The translations under genes were made by a program, and so were the position numbers. Under the pieces are notes generated by a model, which did not search any database, was not told where the DNA came from, and worked only from the letters and a program-made list of their open reading frames with translations. From positions 1-45,881 of the forward strand of contig CAMATW010000023.1 in assembly GCA_945861305.1 (NCBI GenBank): 45,881 nucleotides of DNA. The letters are read 5' to 3'. Positions within the stretch are counted from its first letter, which is position 1. Every line of letters starts with the position of its first letter. Source of the DNA: Bordetella parapertussis. Lineage in GTDB: Bacteria > Pseudomonadota > Gammaproteobacteria > Burkholderiales > Burkholderiaceae_C. Shown piece after piece: positions 1 through 6,612 of this stretch.

Positions 1-457
1 CCTCCAAGGGGTCCGCTTCTTGGCTGGGGTAAAGGTCCAACACCAAGCGGTGCTGAAAACTCGATTGCCCCGATTGCACAGGCGCCAAGGTGAACACCTG
101 TGGTTTGGCGGGTTGGCGCAACTCCAGCACCAATCGCACCGTGGTGGGGTTGAATTGGCCAATGCGCACACCGGTGATGAAGGGATCGTCGTTACGTACC
201 TTGCCCACCAAGTCGCGCAAAGCGGCATTCAACTCAATGCCCTCGATGTCCACCGCCAAGCGCGGTGGGTTGGCCACAAAGGTGTGGGTGACTTTCAGCA
301 AGGTGTCCGACTCGATAGTCACGCGGGTGTATTCCACCGCAGGCCACACCCGCACCGCCAAAATGCTGGCACCCCATGCCAGCTGCGCTCGACCCAAGAG
401 CAAAACCATGCCACTGGCTTTCAGCAACTGTCGGCGTTGGCGGTTGTGTTTTTTCAT
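1..457 (-). CDS. amiC: N-acetylmuramoyl-L-alanine amidase, N-terminal part (cut by window edge)
   Basis: Only the first 152 codons are in the window; the gene runs off the left edge. The predicted protein starts with a twin-arginine type signal (RRQLLKAS near residues 8-15, then a hydrophobic stretch ending around AWG-AS). It continues into a beta-rich domain (VWPAVEYTRVTIES, PPRLAVDIEG, VRIGQFNPTTVRLVLEL) typical of the AMIN domain that targets AmiC-type amidases to the septum. The catalytic zinc amidase domain would lie outside the window. AmiC cleaves peptidoglycan amide bonds during daughter-cell separation, and Tat export fits that family. The ATG overlaps the tsaE stop by four bases (ATGA), so the two are translationally coupled; tsaE-amiC is a common order in proteobacteria. 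Confidence 0.85.
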   Translation of the reverse strand, partial: MKKHNRQRRQLLKASGMVLLLGRAQLAWGASILAVRVWPAVEYTRVTIESDTLLKVTHTFVANPPRLAVDIEGIELNAALRDLVGKVRNDDPFITGVRIGQFNPTTVRLVLELRQPAKPQVFTLAPVQSGQSSFQHRLVLDLYPSQEADPLE

Positions 458-924
458 GCTGTTAAATCTTCACCCAATTCGCTGTTGGCGCATAAGCGTA
501 CATCGCGGCTGCTGTCGGTGTTGACGATGAAATGGATGTCCAAGTCGGCGGGCGGTAGAAAGCCTTGGGCTTTGTCGGGCCACTCGCAAATCTTCAAGCC
601 AAGGCTTGCAAAAATATCTCTGAAACCCGCGTCTTCCCACTCACGCGGATCGTTGAAGCGGTAGAAGTCAAAATGCCAGATGCTCAGGGTTTGACCGTTG
701 GCTGTCACTTCATACGGCTCCACCACCGCATAGGTAGGGCTTTTGATGCGGTCTTTCACGCCCAAGGCTTGAAGCAAATAACGCGTGAAGGTGGTTTTAC
801 CTGCCCCCAAATCGCCATGCAGACACACCAAGGCTTGTGCCAAGGCGGGGCACAAAGTCAAGCGCTGGGCAAAGGCCGCGCAAGCTTGCTCGTCGGGCCA
901 GTGCAGGGTTTTTACAATCGGCAT
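454..924 (-). CDS. tsaE: tRNA threonylcarbamoyladenosine biosynthesis ATPase TsaE
   Basis: About 156 residues, the usual TsaE size. A Walker A loop (GDLGAGKTTFTRYLL) sits near residue 40, followed by SPTYAVVEPYE and the WHFDFYRF and EWEDAGF motifs of the family. TsaE works with TsaB and TsaD to make the t6A37 modification of ANN-decoding tRNAs. I chose the ATG at 924 (MPIVKTL); an in-frame TTG at 933 is possible. The start lies only 18 bases from the divergent queG start, so at least one promoter must sit inside coding sequence. It overlaps downstream amiC by four bases. Confidence 0.9.
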   Translation of the reverse strand: MPIVKTLHWPDEQACAAFAQRLTLCPALAQALVCLHGDLGAGKTTFTRYLLQALGVKDRIKSPTYAVVEPYEVTANGQTLSIWHFDFYRFNDPREWEDAGFRDIFASLGLKICEWPDKAQGFLPPADLDIHFIVNTDSSRDVRLCANSELGEDLTA

Positions 925-942
925 TTCGTTCAAAAGGTTTTC

Positions 943-2037
943 GTGTCCATCAATCCATCGGCATTACTCGCTCAACTGCAAGAATGGGGTTCACAGCTGG
1001 GATTCTCCCAAATTGGCGTGGCCCCCGTGGACTTGCGCGACGCCGAGCCGGGATTGCTGGCTTGGCTAGCACTTGGACACCATGGCGATATGGCTTATAT
1101 GGCCCGCCACGGCCTTACCCGAGCCAGACCCGCCGAGTTGGTGCCAGGCACCTTGAGCGTCATCACGGCACGCATGGATTACCTGCCCAATAACAGCACT
1201 TCCCCCTCTGAGGATTGGGTAGGTCACGAAATGCAGCGCTTGCAGCAACCCACGCAAGCAGTGGTGTCGGTGTACGCCCGAGGGCGGGACTACCACAAGG
1301 TGATGCGCCAACGCTTGCAGCAATTGGCCGACAAACTGCAAGCGCAAGCAGGCGCTTTGGGCTTTCGGGTGTTCACCGATTCCGCGCCGGTGTTGGAAGC
1401 CGAGTTGGCAGTGCGCAGCGGCCTTGGCTGGCGGGGTAAGCACACCTTGGTATTGCAACGCGATGCGGGTTCGTTTTTCTTCTTGGGTGAAATTTTTGTC
1501 GACATTGCCCTCGAGCCAACCGCCATGCAAACCGAGCATTGCGGCACTTGCAGTGCTTGTATCAGCGTTTGCCCCACCCAAGCCATTGTTGCGCCTTATC
1601 GATTGGACGCAAGGCGCTGCATCTCTTACCTGACCATTGAGCATGAGGGCAGCATCCCTTTAGAACTTCGCCCCCTGATAGGCAACCGCATCTATGGCTG
1701 TGATGACTGCCAGTTGGTGTGCCCTTGGAACAAATTCGCCAAGCGCTCACCCTTGCCCGACTTTGACGAGCGCCATAGCTTGGGTGCATCTTCGCTGCAG
1801 CAATTACTTCAATGGGATGAAGACAGCTTTTTACGACTGACCGAGGGCAGCGCCATACGGCGCATTGGCCACGCACGGTGGCTGCGCAATTTAGCGGTGG
1901 CCGCAGGCAATGCTTTGCGCCAAACCTTGTCCAACGCTGATGCAAATGCTTTGCGCCAAGCCTTGCAGCGTTGGCAGGACCATCCCAGTGAGGTGGTGCG
2001 TGAACACATCGCTTGGGCGCTTTCGTCATTGCGATGA
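943..2037 (+). CDS. queG: Epoxyqueuosine reductase QueG
   Basis: 364 residues from a GTG start (VSINPSALLAQLQEWG), the normal family length. An open frame continues upstream to 565, but that part is antisense to tsaE and not conserved-looking. The cobalamin-binding reductase core includes YARGRDYHKVMRQRL and FTDSAPVLEAELAVRSGLGW. Two 4Fe-4S clusters are marked by CGTCSACISVCP and CDDCQLVCPWN. QueG reduces epoxyqueuosine to queuosine in tRNA using cobalamin, a functional link to the B12 cluster 4 kb away (inference). The C-terminal HEAT-like part contains a 36-base tandem duplication giving two NALRQ-L units at about residues 323-340. Confidence 0.93.
   Translation: MSINPSALLAQLQEWGSQLGFSQIGVAPVDLRDAEPGLLAWLALGHHGDMAYMARHGLTRARPAELVPGTLSVITARMDYLPNNSTSPSEDWVGHEMQRLQQPTQAVVSVYARGRDYHKVMRQRLQQLADKLQAQAGALGFRVFTDSAPVLEAELAVRSGLGWRGKHTLVLQRDAGSFFFLGEIFVDIALEPTAMQTEHCGTCSACISVCPTQAIVAPYRLDARRCISYLTIEHEGSIPLELRPLIGNRIYGCDDCQLVCPWNKFAKRSPLPDFDERHSLGASSLQQLLQWDEDSFLRLTEGSAIRRIGHARWLRNLAVAAGNALRQTLSNADANALRQALQRWQDHPSEVVREHIAWALSSLR
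1909..1980 (+). repeat. Imperfect 36-bp tandem duplication inside queG
   Basis: Units at 1909-1944 and 1945-1980 both begin AATGCTTTGCGCCAA, with a period of 36 bases, and encode NALRQTL and NALRQAL. The duplication keeps the frame and adds about 12 residues to the C-terminal helical region of QueG. The first half of each unit is close to identical while the second halves have diverged. Confidence 0.7.
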
Positions 2038-2136
2038 GCCTCGCACGGCCGCAAAGGGATCAAGCGTATATTGCTGGGCAGCGAAACCCAAAATGTGCTG
2101 ACGCACTCGGAAGTACCGGTGTTGGTCTGCGTTAAC
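2038..2136 (+). pseudogene. C-terminal remnant of a universal stress protein (UspA) gene
   Basis: Read in the queG frame just after the queG stop, this stretch encodes ASHGRKGIKRILLGS followed by ETQNVLTHSEVPVLV. That matches the nucleotide-binding C-terminus of UspA proteins (SHGRxG-x8-GS, then HxxxPVLVV). No start codon or N-terminal domain is present, and no stop is met until well past the conserved part. It looks like the 3' end of a lost usp gene left by a deletion that joined it to the end of queG. I am fairly sure of the motif; the deletion history is inference. Confidence 0.75.
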
Positions 2137-2950
2137 TGTGCAAGCCGCGGTAGAGCATGTAGCTGGCTAAAAGAAACAGCAGCAAAGCAAAGCCGCGCTT
2201 GAGTTTGAGTACAGGCATTTTGTGCGCCAACCGAGCGCCCATGGGTGCCGTGACCATGGTGCACAGACCGATAACCACCAAGCCTGGCAACCAGATGTAG
2301 CCAAAGCTCCAGTCCAGGTTGTGCGGTGCATTCCAGCCGCTGACTACATAGCCAAGTGCATTGGCCAAGGCCACGGGAAAGCCAATGGCCGCGCTGGTGG
2401 CCACTGCATTGCGCAGGGGAATGTTGCACCATGTCATGAAGGGGATGCTGACAAAAGCACCACCCGCACCCACCAAACCTGACAATGTGCCAATGAGTGT
2501 GCCCACGGCAGTTTGTCCAAGCGGGCCAGGCATTTGCCTAGAGGGCTTGGGTTTTTTGTCCAAGATCATTTGGGTGGCTGAAAACGCCGTAAAGCCCGCA
2601 AAGAACAAGGCCAACGCCGAGCCTTTCAAAACCGCAAACAACCACAGGCTTGACAGCGCACTGCCAAGCAATATGCCGGGGACCAAACCTTTCACCAAGT
2701 CCCAACGCACCGCGCCAAGTTTGTGGTGAGCACGGGCACTTGCCAGTGAGGTCACCACAATGGTGGACATGCCGGTAGCAATCGCCATCTTCACCGCAGA
2801 ATCAGCATCCACGCCTTGGCTGCTGAGCAACAAAGTGATGAAAGGAATCATCATGAGTGCGCCACCCACACCCAGCAAACCGGCTAAAAATCCCGCTACT
2901 GTGCCCAAGAGCACCAAGGCCACGATCACATCCGCAAAGGACAGGGACAT
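2132..2950 (-). CDS. TauE/SafE family membrane permease (putative anion exporter)
   Basis: 272 residues with about eight hydrophobic segments and the internal duplication of the family: GFLAGLLGVGGALMMIPF near residue 20 and GTLSGLVGAGGAFVSIPF near residue 155. TauE/SafE proteins move sulfite, sulfoacetate or other small organic anions; the substrate cannot be told here. The ATG shares one base with the stop of the upstream acyl-CoA ligase (TGATG), so it is the last gene of a coupled three-gene operon. An organic acid handled by that operon is a reasonable inference. Its 3' end overlaps the usp remnant on the other strand. Confidence 0.88.
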   Translation of the reverse strand: MSLSFADVIVALVLLGTVAGFLAGLLGVGGALMMIPFITLLLSSQGVDADSAVKMAIATGMSTIVVTSLASARAHHKLGAVRWDLVKGLVPGILLGSALSSLWLFAVLKGSALALFFAGFTAFSATQMILDKKPKPSRQMPGPLGQTAVGTLIGTLSGLVGAGGAFVSIPFMTWCNIPLRNAVATSAAIGFPVALANALGYVVSGWNAPHNLDWSFGYIWLPGLVVIGLCTMVTAPMGARLAHKMPVLKLKRGFALLLFLLASYMLYRGLHS

Positions 2951-4467
2951 CAAGCAAGCCTGAGCTTTTGGGCCATGCCTATGCGTTGAAGTTTGCCGGT
3001 TGCGCCTTTGGGGATTTCATCGAGCAACAATATTTTTCGGGGTACCTTGAAGTCAGCCACGCGGGTGGCGACATAGTCGCGCAGTTCTTTTTCTGTGGCA
3101 GTTTGCCCTTCGCGCAGCACCACAGCAGCACCCACTTCTTCGCCCAATTTCTCATGGGGAATACCAAAGCACACCACCTGACCCACAGCGGGATGGTCCA
3201 TCAATATTTCATCGATTTCACGCGGACTGATTTTTTCGCCACCACGGTTGATGATTTCTTTCAACCTGCCAGTGATGCTGATGTAGCCCTCGCTGTCCAT
3301 CACACCTTGGTCGCCGGTACGAAACCAGCCTTGGGTGAAGTTTTCCGCATTGGCCTTGTCGTTGTTTTCATAGCCAGGGGTGACGTTGGGGCCGCGAATC
3401 ACAATTTCACCGGTGCTGCCATTCGCCAGCAGCTGGCCTTCGGTGTCCATGATGGCCACTTCGGGTCCGGCCGCCAAACCCACGGTGCCAGGCTTGCGTT
3501 TGCCAGGGGGCAAAGGGTTGCAAGCCATTTGGTGCGCCGCTTCGGTCATGCCATAGGCTTCAATCACAGGCGCATGAAAGGTGGCTTCCAGCTCGGCCAA
3601 GACTTGGGGCGGCAAGGAGGAAGACGAAGACCGAATAAAGCGCAAAGGTACCTTAGCAATCACCTCGCTGTTATTGGCTGAGCGCGACAAAATGGCTTGG
3701 TGCATGGTGGGCACAGCGGTGTACCAAGTGGGTTTGACCTCTTCCATTTGCGCGAAGAATTTCAGCGCATTGAAGCCACTGGTGCAGTGCACTTCGCCGC
3801 CTTGCGAAAGTGGGGCCAAGATGCCTGCAATCAAGCCATGGATATGGAACAAGGGCATGACGTTCAAGCCGCGGTCGCTGGCGGTAAATGCAGTGCTGCG
3901 GGCAATGTGCTGGGCAGAGGCACACACATTGCGGTGTGTCAGTGGAACAATTTTGGGGCGTGAGGTGGTGCCAGAGGTATGCAGTACCAAAGCTACATCG
4001 TCGGCGTGAGCCATGCCTGGCATGGCAGCAGTTGCAGCTTGACGTGAAGATGTGTCCAGTGAGAACGACCCAGCACCAAGAGACGGTGTAGGTAAGACAT
4101 ACACAATTGACACGCCCAACTTTTCAGCCACGGCTACTGCTGGGGATGTAGAGCCCTTTTCAACCATCAGCGCTTTGGCATTCAAATCGTTCAAATAAAA
4201 CTCGAACTCATCCGCACGGTAAGAGGGGTTCAGTGGTGCAGACGTGCAGCAAGCCGCTACGGCCACAAACGCAGCGGCCATCTCTGCGCCATTGGGCAAT
4301 ACGATCGCTACGCGGTCATTGCGTCCAATCCCGACAGTACTAAGTGCCTCTTGCACATGGGTGCTTAAGTTACGTAAACCTTGGTAGCTCAAAGGTGCGG
4401 CACTTGGGGCGCTCAAACACACGGCATTCGCTTGGCCTTGGGCCATCCATTCTTGAAGGGTTTGCAT
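2950..4467 (-). CDS. AMP-forming acyl-CoA ligase (oxalate/fatty-acid CoA ligase type)
   Basis: 505 residues of the ANL superfamily. The P-loop LHTSGTTSRPKIVPLTH is near residue 170. Later come EAYGMTEAAHQM, the adenylate-binding FRTGDQG, the hinge GRLKEIINRGGEKISP and the catalytic lysine motif PKGATGKLQR at the C-terminus. It activates a carboxylic acid as acyl-AMP and then acyl-CoA. The compact length and the KISPREID/ATGKLQR style resemble oxalyl-CoA synthetase (Pcs60/AAE3) more than long-chain ligases, but the substrate is not proven. It lies between a panE-like reductase and a TauE permease on the same strand. Start at ATG 4467; a GTG three bases upstream is also possible. Confidence 0.87.
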   Translation of the reverse strand: MQTLQEWMAQGQANAVCLSAPSAAPLSYQGLRNLSTHVQEALSTVGIGRNDRVAIVLPNGAEMAAAFVAVAACCTSAPLNPSYRADEFEFYLNDLNAKALMVEKGSTSPAVAVAEKLGVSIVYVLPTPSLGAGSFSLDTSSRQAATAAMPGMAHADDVALVLHTSGTTSRPKIVPLTHRNVCASAQHIARSTAFTASDRGLNVMPLFHIHGLIAGILAPLSQGGEVHCTSGFNALKFFAQMEEVKPTWYTAVPTMHQAILSRSANNSEVIAKVPLRFIRSSSSSLPPQVLAELEATFHAPVIEAYGMTEAAHQMACNPLPPGKRKPGTVGLAAGPEVAIMDTEGQLLANGSTGEIVIRGPNVTPGYENNDKANAENFTQGWFRTGDQGVMDSEGYISITGRLKEIINRGGEKISPREIDEILMDHPAVGQVVCFGIPHEKLGEEVGAAVVLREGQTATEKELRDYVATRVADFKVPRKILLLDEIPKGATGKLQRIGMAQKLRLA

Positions 4468-4476
4468 CACAGTCCT

Positions 4477-5481
4477 TTAAGTTTTTAATGTCAATCCGTG
4501 CTGGCTTTGCAACACGCTTTGTTCTAGCAAACGGGTCAGGCTATAGACCGTTTGCAAGGTGGGGGTGGGAATACCCACCACGCGGCCCAGTTCAATCACG
4601 CCACCCAAAATGGCATCAAGCTCTAAGGCTTTGCCTTGCTCAATGTCTTGCAACATGGAAGTTTTATGTGCTCCCACCGCTTGGGCGCCGGCTATGCGTT
4701 TTTCAAGACTGATTTTGAATTGCGCACCGGTTTTCTCACCCACGGCTTGCGCTTCTTGCATCATTTGCGTCGCCAGTGAATGGCTTAAGGGGTGAACAGC
4801 AATTTCTTCTAGCGTGGCATGTGTCAGGGCAGAAATGGGGTTGAAGCACAAATTACCCCACAACTTCACCCACAGCTCGCTGCGGATGTCGGTAGACACT
4901 GGCACTTTGAAACCAGCGCCAATCATGGCTTGAGCAAGGAGAGTGACTCTCTCAGATTTTTCGCCACTGGGCTCACCCAAAGTGAAGCGGTTGCCTTCAA
5001 TCAGCTTGACCACACCAGGTGCAATCAACTCTGCCGCAGGGTAGACCACCGCACCGATGACGCGTTCGGGCTTGAGGTGTTGCCAAAGCATTCCATCGGG
5101 GTCGAGTGTCTTGAGTTGAGTGCCTTGGTAAGCGCCGACAAGTTGGTGGAAGTACCACCAAGGCAAACCGTTTTGCATGGTCACCACTGCGGTGGTGTCA
5201 TGGCATAAGCGGTCAATGTCTTGTGCCACCGCCGCCACTTGGTGCGATTTCAGGGTTAAAAACACATAGTCGTAAGTTTCAGCACCGTCGACGCTGCAAG
5301 CTTTGACAGGGGCGACCAAATCGGTGTCGTCCTCTGTTACCAACTTCATGCCGTGGCTTTGGATGGCACGAAGATTTTCGCCACGGGCGATGCAGGTGAC
5401 GTCGTGTCCAGCCAAGCTAAGTTTGACTGCGAGGTAGCCGCCAATGGCTCCCGCACCAACAATGGCTATGCGCAAAGACAT
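4477..5481 (-). CDS. panE: Ketopantoate reductase family protein (2-dehydropantoate 2-reductase)
   Basis: 334 residues. The N-terminal Rossmann motif GAGAIGGYLAVKLSLAGHDVTCIARG binds NADPH. The middle QNGLPWW and the C-terminal helical domain with KLWGNLCFNPISALTHA carry the conserved Lys and Asn of the ApbA/PanE family. The genuine enzyme makes pantoate for CoA synthesis, but bacteria often hold several paralogues acting on other 2-keto acids. Since this copy leads an operon with an acyl-CoA ligase and a permease, a catabolic paralogue is possible. It starts about 55 bases downstream of the 6S RNA 3' end on the same strand. Confidence 0.82.
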   Translation of the reverse strand: MSLRIAIVGAGAIGGYLAVKLSLAGHDVTCIARGENLRAIQSHGMKLVTEDDTDLVAPVKACSVDGAETYDYVFLTLKSHQVAAVAQDIDRLCHDTTAVVTMQNGLPWWYFHQLVGAYQGTQLKTLDPDGMLWQHLKPERVIGAVVYPAAELIAPGVVKLIEGNRFTLGEPSGEKSERVTLLAQAMIGAGFKVPVSTDIRSELWVKLWGNLCFNPISALTHATLEEIAVHPLSHSLATQMMQEAQAVGEKTGAQFKISLEKRIAGAQAVGAHKTSMLQDIEQGKALELDAILGGVIELGRVVGIPTPTLQTVYSLTRLLEQSVLQSQHGLTLKT

Positions 5482-5535
5482 GGCGGCCTAAAGTTAAATG
5501 AAATCGGCATGAGGAAAGTGTGCAAAAGTAAAAGT

Positions 5536-5706
5536 GTCTGCAAGGGCCGCCGGATCGTCATCCTGAACTAAAGGTTCAGGTGGGCGAGGTCAGAAAGGTG
5601 TTGGGTTCATCTAACGCGAGATGTTCACGCTCACCAGCCAATTTCCAAGCCCGGGGCTCCAAAGAGCATTGGTTCAAGAAATATAAAACCCGGCAGACTT
5701 GCAGAC
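5536..5706 (-). ncRNA. ssrS: 6S RNA
   Basis: The interval sits directly downstream of zapA on the same strand, the conserved position of ssrS. Its ends form a perfect closing stem: GTCTGCAAG (5706-5698) pairs with CTTGCAGAC (5544-5536). Reading the minus strand, it contains TTGGCTGGTGAGCGTG and then CACCTGAACC-x4-GGTTCAGG followed by CCGGCGGC, the same order as in E. coli 6S RNA (GGTTGGTGAGCATG, CACCTTGAACC/GGTTCAAGG, GCGGCGGC). The molecule is a long imperfect hairpin with a central bubble that mimics an open promoter and sequesters sigma70 RNA polymerase in stationary phase. Ends are estimated from the stem and may be off by a few bases. Confidence 0.88.
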
Positions 5707-5724
5707 AAGACCATTGTAGAAGGC

Positions 5725-6021
5725 TTAGAGCAAGTGGCCATCGTGGCCCAAAGCGGTGTCAAGGCGATAAAGTAAGTTATTCAAATTGTGGTTAGAAGAA
5801 CTGGGTTCAGCAGGATCCCCTGAAAAGTCGGAAAGCTCGAAGGCGAGATTCAAAGCAGCCAACACAGCAATACGGTCACGTGCTTTGATTTTTCCAGCAT
5901 CGCGAATTTTGCACATCGCGTCATCGACCCGCTTGACCGCTGCATGAAAACGTTCTTCAGCGCCCACAGGGCAGCCCAAGATATAGCTTTGTCCCATGAG
6001 TTGAACTTCTAGCTGGTTCAT
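5725..6021 (-). CDS. zapA: Cell division protein ZapA
   Basis: 98 residues. The N-terminal VQLMGQSYILGCPVGAEERFHAAVKRVDDAM is the ZapA fold; the C-terminal helix forms the coiled coil used for tetramerisation. ZapA binds and bundles FtsZ at the Z-ring. The start overlaps the upstream zapB-like stop by four bases, and the stop lies about 18 bases before the mature 6S RNA, as in many proteobacteria. The C-terminal tail is Ser/Asn rich and somewhat unusual. Confidence 0.93.
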   Translation of the reverse strand: MNQLEVQLMGQSYILGCPVGAEERFHAAVKRVDDAMCKIRDAGKIKARDRIAVLAALNLAFELSDFSGDPAEPSSSNHNLNNLLYRLDTALGHDGHLL

Positions 6022-6233
6022 GCGCTGTCCTTGACTTCAAGAGGCAAGCGATCGAGCAAACCATCAATGCGGCTTCGTGCGGCTTGTAAACGTGATTTGA
6101 GTGAATCGCGTTCTTGGGTAAGTGTTTCAACTTGGGCGATGAGCAGTTCGTTGGTGCGGCGCAGTTCTTCGTAACGCAACAGCAAACGTTCGACGCGCTC
6201 CAGAACGGGGTCTAGGGATGAATTTTCCGACAT
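6018..6233 (-). CDS. ZapB-like coiled-coil division protein
   Basis: 71 residues, almost entirely predicted coiled coil with heptad-like leucines (VERLLLRYEELRRTNELLIAQVETLTQERDSLKSRL). This gene regularly precedes zapA in betaproteobacteria and belongs to the TIGR02449/ZapB-like group, thought to connect ZapA-bound FtsZ with other division parts. Identity rests on position and coiled-coil content, not on a catalytic motif. It diverges from the riboswitch-controlled B12 block. Confidence 0.8.
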   Translation of the reverse strand: MSENSSLDPVLERVERLLLRYEELRRTNELLIAQVETLTQERDSLKSRLQAARSRIDGLLDRLPLEVKDSA

Positions 6234-6268
6234 GGGCGCATTTTAGGGGGCGATGTAGGGATTGTGGC

Positions 6269-6274
6269 TAGAAT
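6269..6274 (+). promoter_or_regulatory. Possible -10 box of the cobalamin operon promoter
   Basis: TAGAAT lies seven bases before the first base of the riboswitch-like leader (about 6281), a good distance for a -10 element. No convincing -35 hexamer is seen at the right spacing, so this is tentative. Confidence 0.35.
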
Positions 6275-6280
6275 GAACCC

Positions 6281-6530
6281 GTTGGTGCTCGCGGTGTGGT
6301 TCACATACCGCAGTTCAACGGGAAGCAGAAGTTTTTTGGTCTACTTAGTACATCTTTTTTGTACATAGCTTGGCTTCAAACCAGCCTGCGCTGCCCCCGC
6401 AACGGTCAAGCGAACGAAATGCCTTCGGGTATTTCCATCCTGTCCCACACAGCCACTGGTTGCCTTGAACAAGCAACTGGGAAGGCGGACAGGGTTGTTT
6501 TCGCTAGCCCGGATACCGGCCAACAAGGTG
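6281..6530 (+). promoter_or_regulatory. Adenosylcobalamin riboswitch (B12 element)
   Basis: The leader carries the ordered conserved blocks of the cobalamin riboswitch: a GGGAA segment near 6340, GCTGCCCCCGCAACGGTCAA near 6390-6410, GCCACTGG near 6450, TGGGAAGGC near 6480, and the B12-box variant AGCCCGGATACCGGCC at 6506-6521. It lies upstream of btuB and the cobalamin genes. When AdoCbl binds, such elements block translation or transcription of the genes behind them, so this one should repress B12 uptake and synthesis when the cofactor is plentiful. Exact ends are estimates. Confidence 0.93.
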
Positions 6531-6612
6531 AAGCCGCGTTCATTCGTGGCTTCTTAACGTCCGTGCACTGTCGGGGAAGGCGGTGAGGGCACTTGGCTGG
6601 TATTTATTCATC

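Noticed and set aside
565..942. Upstream extension of the queG open frame
   Set aside because: The added part is antisense to tsaE and family similarity begins at the GTG at 943.
5580..5795. Small open frame on the plus strand between panE and zapA
   Set aside because: It crosses the 6S RNA and the end of zapA and has no family look.
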